Of a stretch of 64,000 bases of DNA, positions 41,614 through 51,000 are shown one piece after another. A program made the position numbers and the translations under genes. Position 1 is the first letter of the stretch; each line of letters opens with the position of its first letter. Under the pieces are notes generated by a model. That model worked only from the letters and a program-made list of their open reading frames with translations. It did no database searches and had not been told where the DNA came from. The DNA is taken from the NCBI GenBank assembly GCA_965221485.1, contig OZ244893.1, positions 2,170,001 through 2,234,000 of the forward strand, read 5' to 3'. The stretch comes from JAJEBT01 sp965221485. Its GTDB lineage: Bacteria; Pseudomonadota; Alphaproteobacteria; MPNO01; UBA830.

Positions 41614-43753
41614 CCCAAGCCTCGCAAGACATCCGGATCTGGATCAATGGCTGGCGATCCTTCCGGAAGGGAAGATCCGTGTCCGGACGGGCAAGGTCGA
41701 CATCGGGCAGAGAGTTTCGACCGCGCTTGCGATGATTACCGCCGAAGAACTGGACGTTGATCCGGCGCGCATCACGATAAGCCGAACCAGAACCGGCCGC
41801 GATCCGAATGAAGGTGTGACCGCAAGCAGCGTCTCGATGGAAGAATCGGGAAATGCAATCCGCGCGGCTGCAGCAACAGCGAGACGTCATCTGCTTGACC
41901 ATGCGGCGGGGCATCTCGGCGTCGAGGCTGCCGATCTGGAGGTGGATGATGGTACAATCCGTTCTCGGGCAACCAACCGGATCGTGTCATACTGGGACCT
42001 CCAGCAGGACCGTCCATTCAACATTCCGGTTGACGTCGAGGCTCCCGTCAAGCCTTCCGACCAACATCGGATCATAGGGACGGCAGCAACGCCCCGCCAT
42101 ATGCATGAAATTGCCAGCGGGACGTTCGATTTCATTCACGACATGTCGTTTCCAGACATGCTTCACGCACGGGTCGTGCGACCACCCCACTACCACGCGC
42201 GTCTGAAGAGCCTCGATCAGACGCTGGTTGACCGCCTCGCCCGGCAAGACATCACCGTTGTGCGCAACGGCCACTTTCTGGCCGTTGCGGGTGCAAACGA
42301 ATATGAGGTCACACGCGCAGCAGAGCAGGTTGACAACCGGGCCCTCTGGGATCCGTGCGATGGTCTCAAGGAGCAGGATCTGTTCACACAGCTTACAGCC
42401 AATGATCGATCCAGTTTGCCGGTGGTGGCAGGAACACCTGTTGAGGAGCCCGTTCCGGCACTCGGGGAGCCACCTGATGAGGCCGTGGCAACGCTTTCGG
42501 CGCGCTTTGAAAAACCGTACCACATGCATGGTTCGATCGGACCGTCCGCGGCGGTGGCGATATGGCAGGACGACGGGCTGAAACTGTGGTCCCACAGCCA
42601 GGGCGTCTACATGCTCAGGGATGCGGTGGCGGAGGCTCTGGATCTCAAACCCGAAATGATAGAGATCACCCATGCACCGGGCGCCGGCTGCTACGGGCAT
42701 AACGGCGCAGATGACGCGGCATTTGATGCCGCACTGGTCGCCCGGGCCCTGCCCGGTGTTCCCATTCTTATGAAATGGACCCGGGAGCAGGAACATGCCT
42801 GGTCGCCCTATGCGAGTTGCATGGTCCTTGAGCTCAGGGCGGCTGTCGACAGCGACGCCAACGTGATCGAATGGTCCCACGAGAGTTACGCTGACACCTT
42901 CAACATGAGACCGCGTACGGGACCCAACAAGGCAGGCGCGTCGCGCTTGCTGGCAAGTCGCTACCTGCCCGATCCGCCCCCTCCCTATGTTCCGGTGCCA
43001 GCACTCATCAATCATATGGGAATCCATCGCAATCTTGACCCGCTCTATGTTTTTCCCCGGTCACGACTGGTCAAGAATCTGGTGCGCGATCTCCCGTTGC
43101 GATCTTCGGCCCTGCGGACTCTTGGCGCCTTCGGCAACGTGTTCGCCATCGAGTGTTTCATGGACGAACTGGCGGAAGCGACATCGACCGATCCTGCGAC
43201 ATTCCGCATCCGCCACCTTGACGACGAGCGGGCAAAGGAGACCATCAGTACAGTTTGGCGCCACCTTGGTGCATCACCGAAACCCGAAGGCAGGGGCCGC
43301 GGGCTCGGTTTTGCCCAGTACAAGAATCGCCAGGCCTACGCAGCCGTCGGCGTCGAGCTCGAGGTTACCGACGCTGCGGATGTTCGCCTGCATAAAATGG
43401 TGATCGCTGCAGACGCCGGTGAGATCGTTGACCGCGCGGGTCTGACGGCACAGATGGAAGGCGGGGCCCTGCAAGCGGCGAGCTGGACTCTTTATGAAGA
43501 GGTCACCTTTGACCGGGGCGGCATTACCAGCCGGGACTGGGACAGCTATCCCATCTTGAGCTTCGAAAATGTACCTGAGATCGAGACTATTTTGATGGAA
43601 CGCCCGGGGCAGCCATTCCTGGGTGCCGGGGAAGCAGTCAGCGGACCCACAGGGGCCGCCATCGGCAATGCGATCCGGGACGCAACCGGTCTGCGCCTCC
43701 GGCGCATGCCGTTCACCCGGGATGCGATTCGCGCTGCCGCGATGGCAGATTGA
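41603..43753 (+). CDS. Molybdopterin-dependent hydroxylase large subunit (isoquinoline 1-oxidoreductase beta / IorB-like)
   Basis: The 716-residue protein has IorB-type features: 'KVDIGQRVSTALAMITAEELDVDP', 'EGVTASSVSMEESGNAIR', 'GAGCYGHNGADDAAFDAALVARAL', 'LRTLGAFGNVFAIECFMDELAE', and the catalytic-Glu motif 'LGAGEAVSGPTGAAIGNAI' (about E677). It hydroxylates N-heterocycles or aldehydes using water as oxygen source. The start at 41603 (MPSSPSLARH) overlaps the small-subunit gene. The FAD-SelD fusion starts 13 bases after its stop. The usual Mo-cofactor maturation gene (XdhC type) is not present here. Confidence 0.92.
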   Translation: MPSSPSLARHPDLDQWLAILPEGKIRVRTGKVDIGQRVSTALAMITAEELDVDPARITISRTRTGRDPNEGVTASSVSMEESGNAIRAAAATARRHLLDHAAGHLGVEAADLEVDDGTIRSRATNRIVSYWDLQQDRPFNIPVDVEAPVKPSDQHRIIGTAATPRHMHEIASGTFDFIHDMSFPDMLHARVVRPPHYHARLKSLDQTLVDRLARQDITVVRNGHFLAVAGANEYEVTRAAEQVDNRALWDPCDGLKEQDLFTQLTANDRSSLPVVAGTPVEEPVPALGEPPDEAVATLSARFEKPYHMHGSIGPSAAVAIWQDDGLKLWSHSQGVYMLRDAVAEALDLKPEMIEITHAPGAGCYGHNGADDAAFDAALVARALPGVPILMKWTREQEHAWSPYASCMVLELRAAVDSDANVIEWSHESYADTFNMRPRTGPNKAGASRLLASRYLPDPPPPYVPVPALINHMGIHRNLDPLYVFPRSRLVKNLVRDLPLRSSALRTLGAFGNVFAIECFMDELAEATSTDPATFRIRHLDDERAKETISTVWRHLGASPKPEGRGRGLGFAQYKNRQAYAAVGVELEVTDAADVRLHKMVIAADAGEIVDRAGLTAQMEGGALQAASWTLYEEVTFDRGGITSRDWDSYPILSFENVPEIETILMERPGQPFLGAGEAVSGPTGAAIGNAIRDATGLRLRRMPFTRDAIRAAAMAD

Positions 43754-43766
43754 TCGGAAACACCCC

Positions 43767-46031
43767 ATGAAGTCGGCGGGGTCCCCTGTCCTCAAGGACC
43801 TCGTGCTTCTGGGCGGCGGCCACAGTCACGTCGCAGTACTGAAGCGCTTTGGCATGCGCCCCCTGCCCGGTGTTCGACTGACGCTGATTTGCCGGGACAG
43901 CCACACGCCTTATTCGGGAATGTTGCCGGGTCTTGTGGCCGGTCACTATCAGTTCGATGAAGCGCATATCGATCTTGGACCGTTATCCCGTTTTGCCAAC
44001 GCCAGATTTTACCGCAGTTCCGCAACCGCACTGGACCTCTCCGGGAACCGGGTTATTTGCGACAATCGTCCCCCGGTCCCCTTCGATCTCTTGTCCATCA
44101 ATACAGGATCTACTCCCGATACCGCGGACGTTCCCGGGGCGACCGAAGCCGCGATTGCGGTCAAACCCATCAATGCCTTCCTGTCCCGCTGGATCGAACT
44201 GGAGACACGCATCCTGAACCATGAGGGACTGTTCAGACTTGTAGTGGTCGGTGGAGGCGCCGGCGGAATCGAAATTCTCCTGTCCATTCAGCATCGCCTG
44301 AACCAGATCTTGTCCCGCGATCAGACAGACACCCTGGTCGAATATCATCTGTTTCATTGTGGTGATCAGATATTGCCGACGCACAATGCACGGGTTCGTC
44401 GGCGCTTCATGAAAACACTTCAGAGCCGGGGTGTGACCGTCCATCTGGGAGAACCGGTTACAGAATTGGAAACCGGCAGGCTGCAAACCCTTGGCGGGAA
44501 AACGTTGGAAGCGAACGAGATCCTGTGGGCAACCGATGCCGGGGCGCCGGCATGGCCCCGCGAAGCCGGCCTTGATGTCGACGAAAAGGGGTTCATAAAG
44601 GTCAATGACCGACTTCAGTCGACCTCCCACCCCTTCGTTTTTGCAGCGGGGGATGTCGCCAGCATGGAGACACACCGTCTTCCCAAATCCGGTGTGTTTG
44701 CAGTACGGCAGGGAAAATCGCTTGAGCGCAATCTCAGACACATCTTGTCGGGACGGCGGCAAAGGCCCTATCGGCCCCAGAAACGTTTTCTCAGCCTGAT
44801 TTCCACAGGTGACAGGTTTGCAGTGGCCTCCCGGGGGCAATGGTGTGCTTCCGGATCGGCTCTATGGTGGCTCAAGGACCGGATCGACCGGCGCTTTATG
44901 GACAGGTACAATAAGCTCCCGGACATGACGGACCCGGCGGAGCGCGATAGCGGGGTTCGGGACCCGGGCATCGAACTGTCCGCGCAATCGAACCCGAATG
45001 CGATGCGTTGCGGTGGCTGCGGATCGAAGATTGGTGCCTCGATACTCGAGAACGTTCTGTCGTCCCTTCCGCCTGTCGACCGCAATGACATTCTCATCGG
45101 ACTTCGAGATCCCGATGACGCCGCAGTCATTGAAGCGGCTTCAGGAACCCTGACCCTTCACTCCATCGATTCGTTTCGGGCGCCCGTGGACGATCCTTAC
45201 CTGTTCGGCAGGATCACGGCGAACCACTGCCTTGGAGACATTTACGCCATGGGCGGGCTTCCCAGTACCGCTCTTGCTGTTGCCACAATCCCGTTCGGCC
45301 CTGAGGCCAAGGTCGCCGACGACTTGTCCCAGCTCATGGCGGGTGCCGCTGAAGTGCTGGACGCGGCTGACTGCGCTCTCATTGGCGGCCACACCAGCGA
45401 GGGGGCCGAGCTCACTCTCGGTTTCGCAATCAACGGAACCGTTGATCCTTCCAATCTTCTCCGAAAAGATGGACTCCGGCCCGGTGACTGTCTGATCATC
45501 ACCAAACCTGTCGGCTCAGGTACTTTATTCGCGGCTGATATGCGCGCGAGAGCCAGGAGACGCTGGATTGATGCAGCCCTTGTTCACCTGACCCGTTCCA
45601 ACCGGGACTCCGCTGCCTGTTTACGTGAACACGGAGTCCGTGCCGCCACCGACGTCACCGGTTTTGGCCTTCTCGGACATCTGCATGAGATGATCCGGGC
45701 GTCGAACGTCTCGGCCATCCTTGAATTGCCGGCCATACCGGTGATGGACGGCGCGGAAGACATGGTCCAGGCCGGCATTGTGTCGTCCCTGCAATCGCAG
45801 AACATGGAAGTGGAAGACAACGTTGTTGTTGCGACGGAAGTCACACAACAGCCCCTGTATCAGCTTCTGTTTGATCCACAGACGGCGGGAGGGCTGTTGG
45901 CCGGCGTGCCGCAAGACCGGGCGGAAGCCTGTCTCGGTGCCTTGCATGCGCTCGGCGATGTACGGGCTGCGGTCATTGGTGGTGTTGTATCTTCTGACGG
46001 CGCGGCGGGGAAAATTTTCCTCAACCCATAA
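43767..46031 (+). CDS. selD: Fusion of pyridine nucleotide-disulfide oxidoreductase and selenide, water dikinase (SelD)
   Basis: The 754-residue protein has an N-terminal FAD-dependent NADH-dehydrogenase-like domain (about residues 10-400: 'LKDLVLLGGGHSHVAVLKRF', 'VVVGGGAGGIEILLSIQ', 'PFVFAAGDVASME') and a C-terminal SelD domain (about 410-754). SelD begins 'RCGGCGSKIG', keeping the catalytic Cys and Lys spacing, with 'DDAAVIE', 'NHCLGDIYAMGG' and 'LIGGHTSEGAEL'. SelD makes selenophosphate from selenide and ATP. This fusion is known in alphaproteobacteria and is usually read with selenouridine or selenocysteine synthesis, but no selA, selB, selC or selU is in the window. It lies 13 bases behind the molybdenum hydroxylase. 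The ATG at 43767 starts the conserved region. Confidence 0.94.
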   Translation: MKSAGSPVLKDLVLLGGGHSHVAVLKRFGMRPLPGVRLTLICRDSHTPYSGMLPGLVAGHYQFDEAHIDLGPLSRFANARFYRSSATALDLSGNRVICDNRPPVPFDLLSINTGSTPDTADVPGATEAAIAVKPINAFLSRWIELETRILNHEGLFRLVVVGGGAGGIEILLSIQHRLNQILSRDQTDTLVEYHLFHCGDQILPTHNARVRRRFMKTLQSRGVTVHLGEPVTELETGRLQTLGGKTLEANEILWATDAGAPAWPREAGLDVDEKGFIKVNDRLQSTSHPFVFAAGDVASMETHRLPKSGVFAVRQGKSLERNLRHILSGRRQRPYRPQKRFLSLISTGDRFAVASRGQWCASGSALWWLKDRIDRRFMDRYNKLPDMTDPAERDSGVRDPGIELSAQSNPNAMRCGGCGSKIGASILENVLSSLPPVDRNDILIGLRDPDDAAVIEAASGTLTLHSIDSFRAPVDDPYLFGRITANHCLGDIYAMGGLPSTALAVATIPFGPEAKVADDLSQLMAGAAEVLDAADCALIGGHTSEGAELTLGFAINGTVDPSNLLRKDGLRPGDCLIITKPVGSGTLFAADMRARARRRWIDAALVHLTRSNRDSAACLREHGVRAATDVTGFGLLGHLHEMIRASNVSAILELPAIPVMDGAEDMVQAGIVSSLQSQNMEVEDNVVVATEVTQQPLYQLLFDPQTAGGLLAGVPQDRAEACLGALHALGDVRAAVIGGVVSSDGAAGKIFLNP

Positions 46032-46745
46032 GGGGCGCCCTGGAACCCGGAATAGCGGAACAGGTCAACGACGCTTGTGCAACCGGACAGCGACGAAGAT
46101 GCCCTTACTCCCGCACCCAGCGCTGTCATGCAACGCGACCTCGCCGGCAAGGCCCCTGGCAACCTGTTTCAGCTCATTGGCACTCGGGATCGTGCGGGAA
46201 GCCTGCTTCATGCCGCGGGACAGCTGTGGCGGAATCACCCGAAAGCCAGCCGCGAATCCGTAATCCAGCATGCGTCAACGCAGGCCCGGGACTCCTTCCA
46301 TGAACCCTCCGCCAGACTGCTTGCCGCCAGACCGACAGGGGTCAACTGTTGAACATGCCCCGTCCAGTCGACCCGGTCACGAATTCGCCAACTCCACGGC
46401 CACACCGCTAGCGGCCCCGGCTTCCAACCGCACTTCACCGGGGCAGTTGCTGGCCCTGGACTGTCTCCTGCTGCTGGAAACCGTGAGCACGCGCCCCAAT
46501 GAATCACCACCCGTCGCCGGATACGTCACCCGACTTCCGTCCGGCGTCGCTGTCTCGATCTTCCCGTCCCTTGGCCTTGCCGACCCTGACAGTGGGCCTG
46601 ATCACCAGTGATCCCATGCATCGTGTTCAACCTCACGCGCGGGAGATGGCAAAGCAAATTTGATCCGGATCGGGAGCCGTACTGTAGCAGATGGAGGATT
46701 TCTGTTAGAAATGCGGAGATACCGCAACGGAATCTGGAGGCCAGA
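46032..46745. other. Intergenic region between selD fusion and DinB gene
   Basis: This gap of about 710 bp contains no intact gene. The only coding-like signal is on the minus strand (possible histidine-kinase remnant, 46065-46450). A strong GGAGG ribosome-binding site sits at its end for the DinB gene. Confidence 0.4.
46065..46450 (-). pseudogene. Possible remnant of a histidine-kinase ATPase domain
   Basis: On the minus strand, 'EVRLEAGAASGVAVELANS' (around 46395-46440, ending at a stop) resembles the N-box region of histidine kinase ATPase domains. About 80 codons downstream, 'GLAGEVALHDSAGCGSKGIF' then 'VAVRL' (about 46077-46155) resembles the end of the same domain. The two pieces are in the expected order and distance but are interrupted by stops and a frame change. 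This is a suggestion from pattern, not an established homology. Confidence 0.3.
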
Positions 46746-47270
46746 GTGAAGGACAAGGGCTATCTTCGAAGTCTGCTGGAATACAATGCATGGGCGAACA
46801 GCGAACTCTACAGAAAAGTCCGGGATTTGCCTCCTGAAGAAGTAACGAGGAAACGCAAGACCGCCCTCGAGTCCATTCACCTCAGTCTCAACCATCTTCT
46901 GGCGGTTGATCGCATGTGGCACGCGCATATGGAATGCCGGCCCCATGGCATAGGAGAACTGCGCGCCAGATTGTACGAGGACCTGGACGAACTGGAAGAC
47001 GCGCGAAGAGAAATGGACAGCACCCTGCTCCAGTACCTCGATTCACTCGATGAGAGAGCTCTCGAGGAGATCGTCGATTACAAACTGATTGGTGGCAACA
47101 CAGGATCCCTTTCCCGGGCCATGTGCTTCACACATCTCGTATTGCATGGCAGTTACCACCGAGGATGGATTGCTGACATGTTCGGACAGGCTGAACACGC
47201 ACCACCCATCATTGACATTCCTGTCTACGAGCGGGCGGTCAGAAAATACGATCTTGCCCCTCTGCCATAG
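46746..47270 (+). CDS. DinB family protein
   Basis: The 174-residue helical protein has the DinB pattern: 'YLRSLLEYNAWANSELYRKV', a first metal His in 'SLNHLLAVDRMW', and the closing 'THLVLHGSYHRGW' with two further histidines. The family binds a metal ion and includes thiol-dependent transferases. The GTG start at 46746 is supported by a GGAGG ribosome-binding site at about five bases. An ABC-F gene follows 87 bp later. Confidence 0.9.
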   Translation: MKDKGYLRSLLEYNAWANSELYRKVRDLPPEEVTRKRKTALESIHLSLNHLLAVDRMWHAHMECRPHGIGELRARLYEDLDELEDARREMDSTLLQYLDSLDERALEEIVDYKLIGGNTGSLSRAMCFTHLVLHGSYHRGWIADMFGQAEHAPPIIDIPVYERAVRKYDLAPLP

Positions 47271-47357
47271 AAGCGCCCCCTTCGGCAGACACGCTGCCTC
47301 CGAAACCGGATAAACCGCTCCTGTTTCGGGCTGCCCCGGATACGAGCCCCGAACACC

Positions 47358-49253
47358 ATGCTGCAGATCGAAAATCTCACCTATCGCATGGGTGACCGGA
47401 TCCTGTTTGACCGGACGAGCGCCACAATCAGCGCCGGAGAGCGGGTCGGCTTCGTTGGACGCAATGGCACCGGCAAGACCACCTTGTTGCGCCTGATCAC
47501 CGGAGATCTCGAAGCAGACCAAGGGGAGGTCAAAACCGCCGAACGCTGGCGCGTCGGTGTCACGCGACAAGACGCGCCTTCGGGACCGGGGACCTTGCTG
47601 GAAACGGTGCTCGCCGCGGACACCGAACTTGGCGACCTGCAACACGAGGTCGAAAACACCGCCGATCCCGCCCGGCTCGCCGCCGTCTACGAGCGATTAC
47701 AGGAAAAGGAGGCGCAAACAGCACCCGCTCGGGCAGCGCGAATTCTCGCTGGTCTCGGATTTGGTCAGGACGAGATGCAGCGGCCGCTGGATCACTTTTC
47801 CGGAGGTTGGCGCATGCGTGTCATGCTCGCATCGCTTCTGTTCACCCGACCCGATCTTCTGCTGCTCGATGAACCAACCAATCACCTTGATCTCGAAGCA
47901 TCTCTCTGGCTTGAGGACTATCTGAAAAACTGCAAGGCCGCTGTCCTGATCGTCAGCCATGACCGCGGACTGCTCAATCGGGTTGCAAAAAAGATTCTCC
48001 ATCTCGAACATCGGCGCCTGACCCTCTATCAGGGCAATTTCGATCAATTCGAACAGACACGGAAGCTGCGGCTCGAACAGGACGAAAAATTCCGGCGGCG
48101 CCAGCTGGCAGAGCGGGCCCGCATGCAGAAGTTCATCGAACGCTTTCGCTACAAGGCGACAAAGGCCCGTCAGGCGCAATCACGTCTCAAGATGCTGGAG
48201 CGAATGGAACCGATCACCGAATATCGTGACGAAGCGAGCATCGCATTCCAGTTTCCGAATCCCGAACCCCTTGCACCGCCCGTGTTCAGCAGCCGGAAGA
48301 TCTCGATCGGCTATAGCGGAATACCGGTCTTGCGGGATTTGTCTCTCCGCATCGACAGCGATGACCGGATTGCATTGCTTGGCGCGAATGGCAACGGAAA
48401 ATCAACCCTGCTCCGCTTTCTTGCAAACCGTCTGAAACCCATCAGCGGCGACCTCACCGTTTCACCCGGGACTCGCGTCGCATACTTTGCCCAGCATCAG
48501 GCCGAGGAGCTTGATCTCGATGCGACACCCATGATCGAACTGGCACGCAACCGTCCCGGGGACAAGCCGGAAGCCCTGCGGTCCCAGCTGGCACGATTCG
48601 GGTTTTCCGGAGACCTGGCAGAAACAAAAGTCCGCAGCCTTTCGGGCGGAGAGAAAACCCGACTGCTTTTTGCTCTGATGACCGCAAAACGGCCTCATAT
48701 CCTGCTGCTGGATGAGCCGACGAACCATCTCGACATGGACTCGAGGGATGCCTTGATTCGGGCGATCAATGCCTTTGCAGGGGCCGTGATCATTGTCAGC
48801 CATGAAAGTCATGTGATCGAATTGACGGCCGATCGCCTGTGGCTTGTCGCCGAAGGCACGGTTTCAGCATTCGATGGGGATCTGGCCGACTACCGCAACC
48901 TCCTCTTGTCGGGGCGCGAACGGGAACAACACGACGGCGGCTCGTCAGCCAGGGCAGAGAAAGAAGGAAAATCACGTCGCGATCAACGCAAGCGCAAGGC
49001 AGCCCGCCGGCAGGCACTGGCGCCGATCAAGGGCGACCTTCGCGAAGTCGAGCAGCTGATGGAATCCCTTGCGGCGCAGAAATCCCGGCTGGAAGCCGTT
49101 CTGATGACCCCGGAACACCACGGTGAGGACACAGAAAAGATAATAGCCGTTCAGAAGGACCTCGGACGCGTCATCAAGTCTCTGTCAAAGGCAGAGGAGC
49201 GGTGGCTCGACCTGCAGGCACAGCTGGAGGCTGGCGAGGCGACAGCCGCCTGA
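47358..49253 (+). CDS. ABC-F family ATP-binding protein (Uup/YheS-like)
   Basis: The 631-residue protein has two ABC ATPase domains joined by a charged linker and a C-terminal coiled-coil tail. Walker A motifs are 'GRNGTGKTTLLR' and 'GANGNGKSTLLR', signatures are 'FSGGWRMRVMLA' and 'LSGGEKTRLLFA', and Walker B regions include 'LLLLDEPTNHLDLEASLWLE' and 'ILLLDEPTNHLDMD'. It has no membrane segment. ABC-F proteins act at the ribosome E site or on nucleic acids rather than in transport. Confidence 0.95.
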   Translation: MLQIENLTYRMGDRILFDRTSATISAGERVGFVGRNGTGKTTLLRLITGDLEADQGEVKTAERWRVGVTRQDAPSGPGTLLETVLAADTELGDLQHEVENTADPARLAAVYERLQEKEAQTAPARAARILAGLGFGQDEMQRPLDHFSGGWRMRVMLASLLFTRPDLLLLDEPTNHLDLEASLWLEDYLKNCKAAVLIVSHDRGLLNRVAKKILHLEHRRLTLYQGNFDQFEQTRKLRLEQDEKFRRRQLAERARMQKFIERFRYKATKARQAQSRLKMLERMEPITEYRDEASIAFQFPNPEPLAPPVFSSRKISIGYSGIPVLRDLSLRIDSDDRIALLGANGNGKSTLLRFLANRLKPISGDLTVSPGTRVAYFAQHQAEELDLDATPMIELARNRPGDKPEALRSQLARFGFSGDLAETKVRSLSGGEKTRLLFALMTAKRPHILLLDEPTNHLDMDSRDALIRAINAFAGAVIIVSHESHVIELTADRLWLVAEGTVSAFDGDLADYRNLLLSGREREQHDGGSSARAEKEGKSRRDQRKRKAARRQALAPIKGDLREVEQLMESLAAQKSRLEAVLMTPEHHGEDTEKIIAVQKDLGRVIKSLSKAEERWLDLQAQLEAGEATAA

Positions 49254-49266
49254 GGCGTCACCGCCC

Positions 49267-49290
49267 GGAGTCCTGTCCGGAGTCCTGTCC
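49267..49290. repeat. 12-bp tandem duplication after the ABC-F gene
   Basis: GGAGTCCTGTCC occurs twice head to tail (49267-49278 and 49279-49290), followed by a partial third unit. It lies 14 bp after the ABC-F stop, in a convergent gap with the MFS gene. Confidence 0.6.
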
Positions 49291-49418
49291 GGAAAGCTGA
49301 CAATCACCGGCCTGCACCAGAGCCTCGGCTCAAGGCCTGATCGAACGGCGAGACCGGTCGACGAAGGTTCGATCATTTCCGGATCCACTGCCGGACGCCA
49401 CGACTGACTGCAGGATCC

Positions 49419-50675
49419 TCAGGATGCTGCGGCGTCAGCAGTCCCCGAAGGCATTCTGGACGATGGACGATCATCCGCAAAAATCTGCGCAATCCCCGCA
49501 GCAATTCCAATCAGCACACCAATCTGCCAGGCGAGATCATACGAGCCGGTGGAATCAAATATGAGGCCAGCACCCCAGGCACCCGCAAACGAGCCCAGCT
49601 GGTGGCTGAAAAACGCAATTCCCGACAACGTCGCAACGAAGCCCAGTCCAAACATCTGGACAACAAGCCCGTTGACGAGAGGAGCCACACCCAGCCAAAG
49701 CAATCCCATGACCGCCGAGAAAACCACGGTGGACGTCGGTGTCGGTGGTATCACGAAAAAAGCGACGATCGAGAGGGAGCGCAGGATATAGACACTGCCC
49801 AGAATGACGTGCTTGGGCATCCGGTCCCCCATCCAACCGAGTATGTAACAGCCAAGGGCATTGAAGCCTCCGATCACAGCAAGCGCGATGGCACCCAGTT
49901 CGGGTGCCTGTCCGCAAACCACAAGGTAGGCGGGAAGATGCGTTGTCAGAAACATGAGCTGGAGGCCGCACACGAAGAAAGCGACCGTCAGGATCACGTA
50001 ACTCCGGTGGCGGGCCGCTTCACCAAGAACCGTCCGGAACGTGGCCTGGCCGGGATTTGCAAACTGCGCGGCTACCTTGTCGCCGGCACCGGTATACCAG
50101 GCTCCCGGTAGCATGACCACACAAAGACCTATGAACCCGATGATGGCAACCTGCCACCCCGCTTCCGAAATCAAGCCCTGGGCCAGCGGCGCAGCAACGA
50201 AGCTACCAATTGAACCAGCGGCCGATATCGTTCCCAGCATCATGGACCGTCGCAAGGGTGAGACTGCTCTCGAAGTCGCGGCAAGGGCCAGATTGAGCGC
50301 CGTACAGGAGAGGGCAAGGCCGATCATCACGCCAAGACCCAGGATGAGTTCAACAGCACCCGTCGCAACCATTGTCAGCCCGAGGCCGGCCGCGTAAAGC
50401 AGTGTACCCAGCAACGTAACAATCCGGCAGCCCATGCGGTCCGCAATGGCGCCGATCAGGGGCTGACTCAAGCCCCAGACAAGGTTCTGTATTGCCAGCG
50501 CCAGGGTAAAATCGCCGACGGTCACGCCGATGTCCTGAGTAACGGGAGTCACGAACAATCCGAAACTCTGACGCATTCCCATGCTCATCGTGAGCATGAT
50601 GCTGCCGCCTACCAGGACAGCCATGGTTTGCGAATTGGTGTAACCCGCAGCGCTGTTATGAATGTTCAACAACAT
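49419..50675 (-). CDS. MFS transporter
   Basis: The 418-residue protein has about 12 membrane segments and the MFS loop motif in 'PLIGAIADRMGCRIVTLLG'. The N-terminal 'MRQSFGLFVTPVTQDIGVTVGDFTLALAIQNLVWG' is typical of the monocarboxylate/oxalate-formate-like branch. It exchanges or imports small organic anions across the inner membrane. The ribosome-binding site GGGAGG directly abuts the ATG at 50675. A TTG six bases further in (50669) has ideal spacing and may be the real start. Confidence 0.92.
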   Translation of the reverse strand: MLLNIHNSAAGYTNSQTMAVLVGGSIMLTMSMGMRQSFGLFVTPVTQDIGVTVGDFTLALAIQNLVWGLSQPLIGAIADRMGCRIVTLLGTLLYAAGLGLTMVATGAVELILGLGVMIGLALSCTALNLALAATSRAVSPLRRSMMLGTISAAGSIGSFVAAPLAQGLISEAGWQVAIIGFIGLCVVMLPGAWYTGAGDKVAAQFANPGQATFRTVLGEAARHRSYVILTVAFFVCGLQLMFLTTHLPAYLVVCGQAPELGAIALAVIGGFNALGCYILGWMGDRMPKHVILGSVYILRSLSIVAFFVIPPTPTSTVVFSAVMGLLWLGVAPLVNGLVVQMFGLGFVATLSGIAFFSHQLGSFAGAWGAGLIFDSTGSYDLAWQIGVLIGIAAGIAQIFADDRPSSRMPSGTADAAAS

Positions 50676-51000
50676 CCTCCCTGAAAACGGAAGCCGTCAT
50701 ATTTGACCCGGCTTCCCGCCAGGCCAACAGCGTCCCGGCGCAATTCCGGCAAGGCACTTCTCTCCCGAACCCTGAAAAAGGGTCCTCGTTATAACAAACA
50801 AGGGAAACCGGGGCTCCAAGCGAAAGGCATTGTCACAATGCACCATCTGATCAATGCCAAGCCGCGCGCGATTACCGTATTCGGCGATGACAGGATCCAT
50901 CTCAGGACGGGATTTTACCAAAACGCGGAAGCAGCCTCATCCGTAGCCGTTCCTTCACCGAGAGGACATACTACCCCTTTTTAAATCTGGAGATGCGACC
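50676..51000. other. Divergent intergenic region between MFS and Fic genes
   Basis: This region of 325 bp has no credible gene. It carries the GGGAGG ribosome-binding site of the MFS gene and GGAGATG just upstream of the Fic gene's GTG start. I see no repeat or clear promoter hexamers. Confidence 0.4.

Noticed and set aside
46077..46352. Plus-strand frame of 91 codons between selD and dinB as a gene
   Set aside because: It has no ribosome-binding site, low-complexity composition, and overlaps the minus-strand signal that looks more protein-like.
50090..50102. GGTATACC palindrome as another GntR-type operator
   Set aside because: It lies inside the MFS coding sequence and away from any promoter; chance occurrence is likely.
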